Source: Harmothoe impar | Lineage: Eukaryota; Annelida; Polychaeta; Phyllodocida; Polynoidae | Length of the DNA stretch: 64,000 bases | Assembly: GCA_947462335.1 (NCBI GenBank) | Contig: OX381709.1 | Location: 35,792,186 to 35,856,185 of the forward strand | Reading direction: 5' to 3' | Shown: one piece after another, positions 43,930-56,429 of the stretch | Layout of the letters: every line of letters begins with the position of its first letter | Position numbering within the stretch: position 1 is the stretch's first letter | Notes under the pieces: generated by a model | What the model saw: only the letters and a program-made list of their open reading frames with translations | The model's database searches: none | What the model was told of the DNA's origin: nothing | Program-made: the position numbers and the translations under genes

Positions 43930-44744
43930 GTTTGGAACATTATCTATATATAAACTTGTCAATCAAAATCAGTACCTCAATCTACCCATTCAACATTGAC
44001 CTATCCCTCAATCTGACAGGCACTCTTCCCATGTATCACACTACCTATCCTGCACAATACCTATCCCTCAGCCTACCTATCCCTCAAGTTACCTATCCCT
44101 TTAATTAGAACCTTCTCTCAAATTGGCTTATATCTCCGAAAGCCTAAAGGCTAAAGCTTACCCCTCTCCTTGCTACTCTTGCCCACTCTCTAGGCCTACC
44201 TATCCCTGAGTCCACCTATCCCCAATCTGCCTATCACTGCCTATCTACTAAACATAACATTCCTCACAATGTCCACTATAATTTGTACCTATCCTCAATT
44301 TTCCTATCACCCAGACTATCCCTCATTATGACTATCCCTCACTCTGCCTATCCCTCACTCTGCCTATTTGCCATGTTTAATCAATCAGCATTGCCCATCT
44401 GTTTTACTATGCCTATCTGCTAAACATAACATTCCTCACATGTCCACTATAACTTGTACCTATCCTCAATTTTCCTATTACCCAACTTACCTATCCCTCA
44501 TTATGACTATCCCTCACTCTGCCTATCCCTCATGTTCAATTTGCATTATTCTTCTGTTTATACAGTCCCACATGCTAATTATAACAGGCCTACTATTTCT
44601 ATAGATAAGTTAATTTGCCTTTCATCCAGTATAGCTATCCTTCATTGTGCCTATACTGGCATATCCCTCATGCTTAACCTGCACATCACTCAGCCTACCT
44701 ATCCCTCATAATGACTATCCCTCACTCTGCATATGTGTCATGAT
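43930..44744. repeat. CCTATCCCTCA degenerate repeat block, left
   Basis: Phrases CTACCTATCCCTCA, CTGCCTATCCCTCA and CACTCTGCCTATCC recur with irregular spacing. A longer internal duplication (TAAACATAACATTCCTCACA near 44253 and 44419) is visible. The block resumes at 49130-49440 after the 4.4 kb element, showing that element was inserted into it. Confidence 0.8.
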
Positions 44745-46245
44745 CCCAGGTAAAAAAATACCATGGTCATTACCATGGTTTACAATTTCGCACGATGGTA
44801 TATCATGGTTTACCACAATGTACTATAGTATACTATGGTAAACCAGTGTATCCATAACTGTAATTTACCATTGTATACAGTGATAGACTATAGTTGCATT
44901 TACTACTATTGTAAACGATAGTTAGATGATTAGAACAACACCTTTGAATACCATAGTTTACCACAAATATTTCTGCAAGCATGAAACTTGTGATTGACCA
45001 TGTTTATTTCATAATTGTTAACGATGGTTCATTATAATATATCATGGTAATACATTTTACCATGGTATACAATGGTCGACATTACTATGATTTACCATTG
45101 TATACCAATATCATGATAAACAGTGGTTTATATATCATAGTATACCGTGGTTAACTCAGGTATACTAGGGTGATTACACTTAATATATGCAACTATGATC
45201 TACTATAGTATCATCTGAGTATTATTTTCACTGTTGCATACCACAATGCATTTGAATGCTGGTAAACTATAGTATCAAAACCGTAGTTTACCAGACTTTA
45301 GTTGAGAATACTAGAGCGGTCACATCTAATATATGAAACTATGGTATACTTTTGTTTATTTCATTACAGTCTACCACAGTGTGGTTCAATCATGGTAAAC
45401 TTTGATGTTGATATTGTGGTTTACCATTGTTCAATTTGGCATATCTTTACACCTATTATTATCCAAGTATATCACATGTATACTATGACTTTACCTTTCT
45501 TTGGTATACCACAATAAGTTTGATGGTGGTAACCAATATTCTATTCTACCAATGTTTCCTCTATTCATCATGTATACAAATGGTGGTTATATTAATAGTG
45601 TGCTGTTGGCGTTACCATGCATAGTTTGATGGAGCATACTAAAGCAGTTACATCTGATAATTGTATGCATATTCAAATATGGTATACTATAGCCTATACT
45701 ATAACATTACTGATTACTATGGTATAGCAGACTGCATGTATACCATGGGTTATCATAATATACCATGGTAATATATTTCATCATGGTATGATTTTTGTTA
45801 CTATGATTGACTAAATATTGTATGACAATATACTTATAGTACAGTTTAAAAGTTATAGTTTATGATGGTTATCCCCGGTATATCATGGTGTTCACACTTA
45901 ATATATCATGCAACTCCAATATTATCCTAGTATCATTTTCACCATGGTATACCACAATGCATTTTGGGTGATAGTAAAGTATCCACCATACATAGTATAT
46001 TTCGGTCACACCATAGTGTGTGGACAATAGTTTACCATGGTATTTACTATGGTATATAAGAATAGTTACTATTGTAAACTATCATAGAATATAGTTTATT
46101 GTAGTGTTTACCGTAGTAAACTATAGTTAATTTACCCTGGTTAATCGGCCAAACCATAGTTATTGGACACTAATTTACCATGGCATTTACGATGGTACAT
46201 TACAATGGTTGCCATTGTAAAATACCATAGAATAGAATATAGGCA

Positions 46246-47030
46246 TCATGCACCAAGTACTCACACCTACAGAGGTGGGGGCGGCCTGAGGGGTACCTGG
46301 GGTGCATGTAGCAAGCTGTTGGTGTCATACACCAACCACTCACATCTCCAGCGGTAGGGGCGGCCTGAGGGGTGCCTGGGGTGCATGTAGCAAGCTGTTG
46401 ATGTCATACACCGACCACTCACATCTACAGCGGTAGGGGCGGCCTGAGAGGTGCCTGGGGGTGTAGAGGGCAAGCTATAGGTGTCATACACCGATCACTC
46501 ACATCTACAGCGGTGGGGGCGGCCTGAGAGGTACCTGGGGATGTAGAGGGCAAGTTATAGGTGTCATACACCGACCACTCACACCTACAGAGGTGTGTGC
46601 GGCCTGAGAGGTGCCTGGGGGTGTAGGTGACGAGCTATAGGTGTCATACACCGACCACTCACATCTACAGAGGTGTGTGCGGCCTGAGAGGTGCCTGGGG
46701 GTGTAGGTAGCGAGCTGTAGGCGTCATACACCGACCACTCACACCTACAGAGGTGGGGACGGCCTGAGAGGTGCCTGGGGGTGTAGGTGACGAGCTATAG
46801 GTGTCATACACCGACCACTCACACCTACAGAGGTGGGGACGGCCTGAGAGGTGCCTGGGGGTGTAGGTAGCGAGCTGTAGGCGTCATACACCGACCACTC
46901 ACACCTACAGAGGTGTGTGCGGCCTGAGAGGTGCCTGGGGGTGTAGGTAGCGAGCTGTAGGCGTCATACACCGACCACTCACACCTACAGAGGTGGGGAC
47001 GGCCTGAGAGGTGCCTAGGGTGCACACCTT
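46246..47030. repeat. 80 bp satellite array, about ten units
   Basis: GTCATACACC recurs at 46324, 46403, 46483, 46563, 46643, 46723, 46803, 46883 and 46963, a period of 79-80 bp. Each unit contains GACCACTCACACCTACAGAG and GGCCTGAGAGGTGCCTGGGG. Later units are closer to each other than the first ones. A single related phrase, GCCTGAGGGGTACCCTGGGG, occurs at 48191. Confidence 0.95.
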
Positions 47031-47239
47031 GCTATTATGTGCTATGGTAGTCTGGTACTACATGTATAGTGAGTGCTTCTAAACTATAGTTTTCTTTATT
47101 AGTTCCCCTCCAGTTGTGTAAATATTGTGCCTAGTGTTATCTTCTTTGATGTAGATCCCCAATACTAAATTAGAGATTTATATCCCATCGTAATCATATC
47201 CTTGACTATATTTTACTTTAGTATTTCCTGCACACTGGC

Positions 47240-47335
47240 CCTAGCCCCAAGCACCCGACCCTAGCCTCCAGGACCCGGCCCTAGCCTCCAGGACCCAGCC
47301 CTAGCCTCCAGGACCCGGCCCAGCCTCCCAGGAAA
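47240..47335. repeat. 22 bp tandem repeat CCTAGCCTCCAGGACCCGGC
   Basis: Four to five units. Further short runs of the same unit are at 47733-47812 and 48480-48530. Confidence 0.85.
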
Positions 47336-48299
47336 AAAAGACATGATTAATATTTTTATAAGCTGACCCTTAAGAATCACCATAGTAAACTATTGTCAAT
47401 ATACCATAGTTTTTTTTGGCCAAGCCATAATAGTTTGGACAATAGTTTATCATGGTAGTACTATGGTATATAATAATAGTTACCATTGTAAAATATAGAA
47501 TAGGGTTAGGGTTATTATAGTATTTATCATAAACTATGGTTAATTTACCCTGGTTATTTGGCCAAACCATAGTATTTTGACAATAGTTTATCATGGTATT
47601 TACTATTGTACACTACAATAGATACCATTGTAAACTCTCATAGAATAGAATAGTTTATTGTAGTATTCATCATAGTAAACAATGATTAATTTACCCTGGT
47701 TATTTGGCCAAACCCTGATAGAGTTACTATGATAGGACCCGGCCCTAGCTTCCAGGACCCGGCCCTAGCCTCCAGGACTCGGCCCTGGTCTCTAGGACCC
47801 GGCCCTAGCCTCTTAGAGAAATCCCCCAATTGATGATTTAAGACATCGAATTAAATACAAGAAGCTAGTATTCACCATAGTAAACCATTGTCAATTTACC
47901 ATAGTTTTTTGGCCAAACCATAGTATTTGGACCACTGTTTACCATGGTATTTGCTATACATAGTAAAGTGATTCTACTACAGTTTACTACAGTATTTCCC
48001 GCACACATTGCTAATACTTGTACATATTAGCATACATATACACAATGTCTCTGATATTTGTTAGTTAAACAGCTTTTAATCATCACTTGAAAAAAAGAAA
48101 ACCTCCATAATGCTAACAAATTATACAATTAGAATATATAATATAGTTACCAATTCCTAATAATAAAGAATTGTAATCATTTAGCTGGGTAGCCTGAGGG
48201 GTACCCTGGGGTACAGGTGGTATAGAGGCACCACCATCTTCACCCAGTGGCAGCCAATGTCACACTGATCCGCTTCACTGCACATGAGAGGTCACATGA

Positions 48300-48400
48300 C
48301 CCCCCTAGCCAATCAGAGGGAGGTCTCGTGGCGGTCACGTGACCGTGACAGCACCCCCTTTATAATAGGGGTGCTGCTGGGGGTGCTCCTCACTTCACCA
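48300..48400 (+). promoter_or_regulatory. Promoter-like module: CCAAT, E-box, TATA, initiator
   Basis: AGCCAATCAGA (CCAAT at 48309-48313), the palindromic E-box CACGTG (48336-48341), TTTATAATAGG (TATA-like, 48358-48368) and an initiator-like CTCACTT (A near 48392, about 31 bp after the TATA start) occur in order with spacing normal for an animal Pol II promoter. The segment is GC-richer than the surrounding element. No long open frame follows; CTGACTGACTGCCCAGC repeats lie downstream, so any transcript would probably be non-coding. Confidence 0.45.
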
Positions 48401-49124
48401 GAACTTGGGATACTGAACACACCTGCTGCTACAACCTACCTTCTGCCTGACTGACTGCCCAGCTGCCTGACTGACTGCCCAGCCTAGCCTCTAGTACCCA
48501 GTCCTAGCCTCCAGTACCCGGTCCTAGACTCCCAATTGAATGAAATACAAGAAGCTAGTATTCATTGTAGTAAACCATTGTCAATGTACCATAGTTTTTT
48601 GGCTAAACCATAGTGCTTGGACAATAGTCTACCATGGTATTTACTATGGTGCATGACAATGGTTACCATTATAAACTATCATAGAATACAGTTTATTGTA
48701 GTATTTATCATAATAAACTATGGTTAATTTACCCTGGTTATTTGGCCGAACCATAGTATTTTGGACAATAGTTTACCATGGTATTTATTATGGCAAATTA
48801 CAATAATTACCACTGTAAACTATCATAGAATAGAATATAGTTTATTGTAGTTTTTACCACAGTAAACTATGGTTAATATACCCTGGTTATTTGGCCAAAC
48901 CCTGATAGATTTATCATGATATACTATGATATCAACCATGATATATGATGATATACAGTGATAGATCATAGTAAAAATATCACATTTCATTATAGTTGAT
49001 ATCATTGTATACCATAGTAAATATTATAGTATATCATAGTAAAAATACCAGGGTTTGGCCAAATAACCAGGGTAAATTTACCATGGTTTACCATGGTGAA
49101 TACCATGGTATTTTTTTACCTGGG

Positions 49125-50305
49125 ATTATTCAGCATTATCCATCTTTTTAACTATACCCATCTACTAAACATAACATTCCTCACAATGTCGACTATATTT
49201 GTACCTATCCCCAATTTTCCTATCACCCAGCCTACCTATCCCTCATTGTGTCCCTCGCTCTGTCCATCCCTCATTTTTTATCTTCGTTCAATTTATCTAA
49301 TCCCAGATGGAGCTCAACATAACAATGTCTACTATTTCTCTGTACAAGTTAATTTGTCTCTGATCTAGGCTAACTATCCTTCATTGTGCCTATCCTGGCA
49401 TATCCCTCATGCTTAACCTGTACATCCCTCAGACTCCATAGCACCCCCCAGTGGGCATAAAACCTTGATTCAACGTTGACAACTGGTTGATATAGGGTTA
49501 CAGGGTAGATCAACCTGTTTTCAACATGGATGCAATGTTACTATTTCAACATTGTCAACCAACACCTGTTTCAACATTGATGCACTATTTGGATGTCAAC
49601 CTTGAATCAACCATGTGTTTCCCACCTTTCCCACTAGGTGCCTCCACAACCTACTCCTTAGCATTTCTATCTACATGCTACATCTCTTTTCCTTAATTGT
49701 AAGCTCTTATTTTCTCATCAATGTATACAATTGATCAAAATGTCATTCATTTTCATTGACAACTATGGTGTGTGCATTTGGTTGATATTTGGAATTAAAT
49801 GAAAAGAACACATGCATGGTTTTAGTTAGACACCCTTTATGTTGCTAAGAATAATAAATAAAGCCTCAGTCCTGACCAGGTCAGTTTGAAATGGATATGA
49901 GCGCCTCTTAGTGTGATCATCAGAGGTCATTCATGTACCCCCACCCTGGATGGTGCTAGAATTAGCATTTAATCTTGGAGAAATGGGGGGATGTTGTAAT
50001 GAAAATATATAAATTGCAAGGAATGCGTCTACATAAGAAGACTGCATTGAGGTTGGAAACATGACAATATACTAATCTCAAATAATGCATTAGCAGTCAA
50101 TATTAAATCAATGTAGATCATCATTTTCATAATGTTTATTCATTGTTGATTCAAGATGGCCATATCAATGTTGAATCACTGATGAATGATCAACGTTGAT
50201 GACCTCATCAATATCAACCTAATGACAACCCTGTATCAACTGTTGATATCATGTCGCTACACACATTGAATTAACATTGAATCAACTGAAGTTTGCCCAC
50301 TTGCC
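49125..50305. other. CCTATCCCTCA block remnant, MITE, AT-rich spacer
   Basis: 49130-49440 continues the left CCTATCCCTCA block. 49447-49638 is a CCCAGTGGGCATAAAAC MITE. The rest to 50305 is AT-rich with ATTGATTCAA-type motifs near 50140-50290 that suggest a second decayed copy of the same MITE family. No gene. Confidence 0.6.
49447..49638. mobile_element. CCCAGTGGGCAT MITE
   Basis: Left end CCCAGTGGGCATAAAAC, right end CCCACTAGG (degenerate). The core has TTGATTCAACGTTGACAAC and TTTCAACATTG phrases as in 10141-10248. Confidence 0.65.
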
Positions 50306-52095
50306 AGTCCAGTTGCCAGTGGGGGATTATCCTTGCAACCTTGCAATAAAAAACCCCGAAGAGGTTATGACTGATTTGGGTACAGGAAGTCATATACTTT
50401 CAGAATCTTGACGATGCCCGGCTGGCATCGTTGAGCATTTTCCGAAATTCAAGATGGCGTCCAAGATGGCTGACGAAAATGTTTAAAGTCATAAATCAGT
50501 CAATTCTTATGTTATTTGCATGTGCAATACCTCTAAATTGGGGGTTTTCGGGCATGCCTGATTGATTAAAAGAGTCAAAAAGTCTTTTGAGTAGGTATCC
50601 ATGGTGATAGTGTGTTTCCATAGCAACCAGCATGCCGATTCTAATACAAAATATATGTTGTTATAAGAAATTTGTCATTTCTCAACACCTACACTCATGT
50701 AATATCATGTAATAATTAAAGGTCTCATTGAGATATATCATTTTAACATGGTTTTAGAGTTGTCACAGGTCCTAGGTAACCATGGCAATGGGAAATTAAA
50801 TCAGTAATGCCTAATCATTGATGCTGAAACATTATCACCCCTACTGATAACTGTGAATAGATGACAGAACAACCAACATTACCACAATAATTATACTCTC
50901 TTCTCAATGTCAAAAAGTCATTGGTGATGCATCATTTCCGAAGCAACCAACATTTTAACTCAAAGCATGATTTTAACTCAAAATATATTTTGTATTGAGG
51001 AAATTGTCTTTTCTTAACATGATATGGTCATGTGATATCTCAAAGTAAAGGTCTCACTGGGATGCATGATTTTAATCTTGTTCCACAGTTATCGTGGGTA
51101 CTGGGTAACCATGACAACTTCCCCCTGTGTTATTGGGGACCTCCATGATGGGGCCATGAAGGAGTAGAATAACTTGCTGGTGGTCTTTCTTGTGATCTTT
51201 CCTCAGAGAACCACATCTGAGATATCAAAGGCTATGGTTTGTCTGGCCCTGCCTACTATAGTACTAGCCCAGGTATGCAAATAAAAGAACACTTGCTATC
51301 CTATGAAAAGAGCAGGGTACCTGGCCCGGTAGCGGTTTTCTCCCTCACCTCATAGATGCGGTCATTCATTTCATACATTCAATAATCAATAGATGCAGTC
51401 ATTGCTGTATTAGGCAAGCAGCATATAAATATCTGTCTCACTGCAAGGCAAGGCCTTTGTGGAAGGCTAACCGGAGATATGTCCCATGAGATACTTGATG
51501 TACATCTGGACATTAAACAAATCGATCAATCATTCAAATCTGACCATGACAACTGGAATTCAACAACAATAATCCATAATGATTGACATAGAGGTAGTTA
51601 AAATTACCACTCCCACACGCTTTTAGGTACTATGTCTCTCTGGTCAGTGTCTGCAATCCAAATACCCTGTGTCTGCAGCCTTTCATCATCGATGGTAACC
51701 ACCATAATCTGACCCCTGACCTCCCTTCCCACCAACTTTTACAGGCCTGACCCTAGTGAACAACTGGCCTCTTACTCCAAAATCATCACATGTACACATT
51801 GAAGTTGTTGCCAGTATTAACTGAGGAAAAGTTGATCCAGGGCAAGCACACCATGCAACCCATCAGTTCCAATGAAGTGTGGTTTGTACTGATTAACATA
51901 ACCTCAAATGAGAATGTCACAAACTAGTTGGCACTGGTCCTGCTGTTTGCAGCTAGCTGTTAAGACCTTTAAGAGACTTAGGGAGTAATGATACATCAGT
52001 CTTTGCCTAAATGTGCTGGACAGTGGTAATGTCAGCCTAAAATGGCTCTGGTCCGGCAGAACGACTAGTGTTGCAGGACCAGATGTCCTCCACCC

Positions 52096-52178
52096 CAGTG
52101 GGCACAGACCACCTATTAAGTGCTTATTTAGCTCTGCATATTCTCTGTATGCTTTTGTGAGGTGTGCCCACTGGGACA
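52096..52178. mobile_element. CCCAGTGGGCACA MITE, short copy
   Basis: CCCAGTGGGCACAGACCAC and GAGGTGTGCCCACTGGG are inverted ends around about 50 bp. Same terminal family as 10141-10248. Confidence 0.8.
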
Positions 52179-52339
52179 GTCTGGTCTTTCCAAAATTAAA
52201 AGAATTTTTCAAATATTCCAACTAGTGCTGAAGTTGCAAGTTTTAGAGTGCAGACTAATATTCTGGGCAAATTAGAGCATTTTTTTATATCATTTCTTTT
52301 ATAAATGTTATTCTATTCCAAATAATATGCAAAAATCTA

Positions 52340-52550
52340 TCCGGTCCTGCAACATTGGCTAGGTGCAGCACTGACTGTCCTGCATGCCTGAAAAGTTTTC
52401 GCAAAGACTGCCGTACCTACCCTCTGATGACTAACCTTTCTAACTATTCCCATGAAAACCATATCATCTATCTGGTCCTGCAAAATTGGCTAGCTGCAGG
52501 ACCGACTGTCCTGTATGCTGAAAAAGTTTTCGCAAAGACTGATACACTGT
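52340..52550. repeat. Direct duplication, GGTCCTGCAACATTGGCTAG
   Basis: About 75 bp (GGTCCTGCAA to TTTTCGCAAAGACTG) occurs twice, near 52341 and 52472, with modest divergence. Confidence 0.8.
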
Positions 52551-53185
52551 CGCCAACATACACAAGGAATAAATCCAGGCCCACATAACAAAATATGAAA
52601 AGGACAGAAAGAAGCTATGTGAGAATATCAATAGCCATGCATGTACACCTCAAGCATCAAAAGGGGCATTTAGCCTCACTGTTCAACATTGTCACAGAAA
52701 TATTGGCCTAAGAGTGCCAAGTTGAAGCTAGACTGGCAAAGTTTTCTATGGAAGATTACATGAGAAAGCTTTCAGATGGTTTCATTGACACCAGTCAAGT
52801 AACTGCCATGGCTGTGAACTGGAAAAGGTCATAGATAAGGGAGGCAGATTGAGTTGAAGTGTCAATGGATCAATTGGAATCAATCAGGCTTTATCGATCT
52901 TGATTCTCAAGAACTGAGAAATCCAAAGACTCCTCTTTAAACAGGAGAATACAGCTACATGATCAAGCATCACAAATGAACAAGCCAATGCAATCATGAC
53001 CAATCAAGCTATGACATCTGTGTAGTAAAATCAAAGGATACATGTCATCTCTGATGACACCATAGTCATTATTCTGCTAACCTGAGGGGGTGCTATGTCT
53101 TCAGAACTTCCAGAACAAGACCCTCTGCTATTTGACTGGTCTTTGCATACAGCAATAAAGTGTTATCCCCACACCATTGCCAAAT

Positions 53186-53634
53186 CAGGTCCGGTAAACG
53201 GAGGAAAACCCTCCCCAGAGCTGTTATTTACACCAGTGTTAATTTTCACAACGCAGGTAGGTGTGAAAACACTGCATGGCTAGAATTAGCAATGGTTTTG
53301 CTTGTAGCATAAACACTACAGGGCTAAAATTAGCAACGATTTTCTTATAACCCATTTGCTGAATTTTCTATCAATTTGCTGTTAAATGTATATATCCCAT
53401 AGGATAGATTAGTGTATGCTCTTGAATCATACATGGCCAATAGTGAATCATACAGGTGATTGCCATGAAATCACATATAAATAAGCTTTTTCTATGGACT
53501 TTCCCTCTGTGCTCCTCCACCTCACCCAGTAGGCAGTGAGCCCAGCAGTGTTTTCACACCTACCTGCGTTGTGAAAATTAACACTGGTGTAAATAACAGC
53601 TCTGGGGAGGTTTTTCCTCCATTTCCCGGACCTG
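53186..53634. mobile_element. CAGGTCCGG MITE with 5 bp target duplication
   Basis: The ends CAGGTCCGG/CCGGACCTG start inverted arms of about 95 bp containing GGAGGAAAAACC, CCAGAGCTGTTATTTACACC and TTCACAACGCAGGTAGGTGT. CAAAT flanks both sides (53181-53185 and 53635-53639), fitting a 5 bp target-site duplication. The frames at 53095-53283 and 53448-53648 are mirror translations of the arms. Confidence 0.88.
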
Positions 53635-54067
53635 CAAATGTGATTCATATTCTTCCATCAACTATCCTCAAAATGTAACTGTTCTTCCTCAGACCCATGC
53701 TGTTCATGGAGATGTTACTTGCTGATGATCATGCTTGATTGAACTGCACAGATATGTGTAAATGTCAGATCATTGATTCACCTACTTAGTGTCCCATCCA
53801 AATGATGCTATGTTGGACAATCCGGAGGAGGGAACCATTGTAGATAACCACATTGATTGTAGTATTCAGTGAGATAGTGACTGAAGCCATTATTTTGTGC
53901 TAACCATCAAGCAAATAGTTACAAACTGTTATGGCATTATACATTTTGTATCTGTATAAGGTATGTCGGCAGACTGGAGTTATTACACAGTAATGATACA
54001 CATCTGCATGTTGATATGTTTGGGTATTGCTGATATTGAACAGCTATACTGCATCATTCACTAGCTG

Positions 54068-54133
54068 GCCAGGCCGACAAAGGGGCTGGCCAGGCCGACA
54101 AAGGGGCAGCCAGGACGACAAAGGGGCTGGCTA
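54068..54133. repeat. 23 bp tandem repeat GGCCAGGCCGACAAAGGGGC
   Basis: Three units, the last with GGCAGCCAGGACGACAAAGG. Confidence 0.9.
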
Positions 54134-55065
54134 ATAAAAAGTGCACTATAGGAGGACTGGCAGGCTATGAGCTGCTTTAATGACTGTAAACATCATAGAT
54201 TTATGGGAGTTCTGAGGATGCATCTTATAAACACCACTAATATGACTTGACATGACCTTATAGTCAGGGGGCTCAGTATGTACAGCAGAAAATTACTTTT
54301 AGTTACCATAGTAGCAGCAGCAATTAATAACATGTTAAAAGATGTGAGTTTTCGAGATCTATGATAAAAAGTGCACATTTGGTAAAAATCATAACATGAA
54401 ATCAAACTCTGCATATAAGCATATTGGTTGCTATGGAATTGACCCATCTCCATAGATAACCACTCAGGTGACATTTTGACATCGAGCAGAGAATCAGTAT
54501 CTGGTGGCCATGTTGGTTGTTCTGTCATGTATTTGCAGTTATCAGTAAGGATGATAATGTTTCAGCATCAATCATTAGGCATTATTCTTGTTGTTGATTT
54601 CTGGTTGCCATGGTTACCTAGGACCTGTGACAACTCCAAAACCATGTTAAAATGATATATCTCAATGAGACCTTTAATTTGAGATATTACACAGGTGTTG
54701 AAAAATGACAAATTTCTTATAACAATATATATTTTGTATAAGAATCGGCATGCTGGTTGCTATGGGAACACACTATCACCATGGATACCTACTCAAATGA
54801 CTTTTTGACTCTTTTAATCAATCAGGCATGCCCGAAAACCCCAATTTAGAGGTATTGCACATGCAAATCACACAAGAATTGACTGATTTATGACTTTAAA
54901 CATTTTCGTCAGCCATCTTGGACGCCATCTTGAATTTCTGAAAACGCTCAACGATGCCAGCCGGGCATCGTCAAGATTCTGAAAGTATATGACTTCCTGT
55001 ACCCAAATCAGTCATAACCTCTTCAGGGTTTTTTTCTGCAAGGTTATCAAGCTGGCAACTAGACT

Positions 55066-56429
55066 ATGGGCCATGGCATTCATATATCCCAACCTTGCAA
55101 GATACCCGCCATACCTATCTCTGAAACTACCTATTACAAATACTACCTGTCCCTCTCACACTTCATCTTTCTGAATACCTATCCCTCATGCGATATGACT
55201 ATCCCCTAATCTGCCTATCCCTCTTGCTCCCTACCCATCTAAGGTCTCCCAATCTTACTTTTTTGTACGTACATTATTCCTTAGTCAGCATACACCTAAG
55301 GTACCTATCCCACAGTGTACATACCCATCTACCTATCATTCATGCTTCATATAATTGAGTCTACCTATCATCCTCAGAGTCCCTATAGTTCATGCCTCTG
55401 TTTTGATGTGTACCCCTTAATATCTATCTATCCTACATGTTGCACATTCCCCCCGACTTTCCCCCTGTTCTCCTATCACCCATGGCCCATATAGTTATAT
55501 GGATAGATAGCCATGTCCATAGACTACAGAATATGCACCATGGCTAACAAGTAGATTATTAGATAAGTACCACAATGGATAAGTCACCGGATATTCCCTG
55601 GAGGATAGGTAGCATGGGTGATAGGAAGATATAGTTATGCTAGGTAGATAGAGTTATGCTATCTGCGGATAGCTAAGTAGAGGAAAGGGTAAAATGAAGA
55701 ATATACAGTGTGTGCGATATGCAGCATGGGGGATAGGAAGATAGAGAGAGCTAGAGCGTGACAGTAGGATCAATAGAGTGGAAACTAGGCATGTGAAGGG
55801 CAGGCAAGGTGAGGCATGGATCTAGATAAGCACGAATATCTAAGAGGCTAAGGTATATGCACAGAAACATGAGATATATGCAAGCTGAGGGATAGGCACA
55901 ATGGGGGATAGGACCATAATTCATAAGAGGCAGACTTTGAAATAAATAGAAAGAAGAGAACACAAGGTGAGGGATATGTTTAAGACAGGCTAGGCACACT
56001 GAAGAATATACAGCAACAGCATGAAGGATAGGCATCATGAGGGATAGGTAGGCTGAATGATATGAAGCATGAATGATGGGTAGATGGTTTATGTGCATGT
56101 ACACTGTAGGATAGGTACCTCAGGGGTATGTTAACTAAAGGGGTGAATCCACTGAGCTAAATCCGTCGGATCGGACGAGATTCGTCCATAGGTTTAACAT
56201 TGTGAGGTGCATCCGATCCGACGGATTTTGCCTCAGTGGATTCACGCTTTAAGGAATGGTCACCATAGGTACAGGAAGTCTGAGAGATGAGTAAAGGTTA
56301 TAGGGAGCAAGAGGGATAGGCAACATAAGGGATAGTCATAGGGAGCATGGGAGATGGGTATTCAGGAAGATGAATTGTGAGAGGGATAGGTAGTATGACA
56401 TTGTGCAATAGGCAGTTTTGAGAGAGGTA
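55066..56429. repeat. CCTATCCCTCA degenerate repeats, right side
   Basis: 55100-55480 carries CCTATCCCTC on the plus strand; 55560-56420 carries the complement (GAGGGATAGG, GGGATAGGCA). The second part is the inverted partner of 43930-44744. A MITE is inserted at 56135-56252. The frame at 55751-56104 translates the repeat. Confidence 0.8.
56135..56252. mobile_element. MITE with GTGAATCCACTGAG ends
   Basis: CTAAAGGGGTGAATCCACTG, AAATCCGTCGGATCGGA on the left is mirrored by TCCGATCCGACGGATTTT and CAGTGGATTCACGCTTTAA on the right. The arms are about 42 bp. TTAA occurs just outside on the left and at the end on the right. Confidence 0.85.

Larger units (their letters stand above)
44745..49124. 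mobile_element. 4.4 kb TIR element built of ACCATGGTAAAC motifs
   Basis: CCCAGGTAAAAAAATACCAT at the left is mirrored exactly by ATGGTATTTTTTTACCTGGG at the right. Flanks share AT, possibly a short target duplication. Most of the interior is an irregular repeat of TACCATGGTAAACTATAGTT-like palindromic phrases in both orientations. Embedded are an 80 bp satellite (46246-47030), CCTAGCCTCCAGGACCCGG arrays, and a promoter-like module near 48300-48400. No protein-coding frame of note. Confidence 0.8.
50306..55065. mobile_element. 4.8 kb TIR element with about 550 bp ends
   Basis: The left end AGTCCAGTTGCCAG and following sequence to about 50880 is repeated in reverse complement from about 54512 to 55065. 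Shared blocks include GAAGAGGTTATGACTGATTT, TACAGGAAGTCATATACTTT, GATGGCGTCCAAGATGGC (left orientation), GGTATCCATGGTGATAGTGT and CTAGGTAACCATGG. A small hairpin, GATGCCCGGCTGGCATC, lies in each arm. The 3.6 kb core holds a nested MITE (53186-53634), another at 52096-52178 and two local duplications, but no recognisable protein. Confidence 0.85.

Noticed and set aside
46246..47030. Regular 80 bp repeats considered as a CRISPR array
   Set aside because: The whole unit repeats, with no unique spacers, in an animal genome inside a transposon-like element; it is a satellite.
53095..53648. Two similar short proteins on opposite strands
   Set aside because: They are translations of the two inverted arms of the MITE at 53186-53634.
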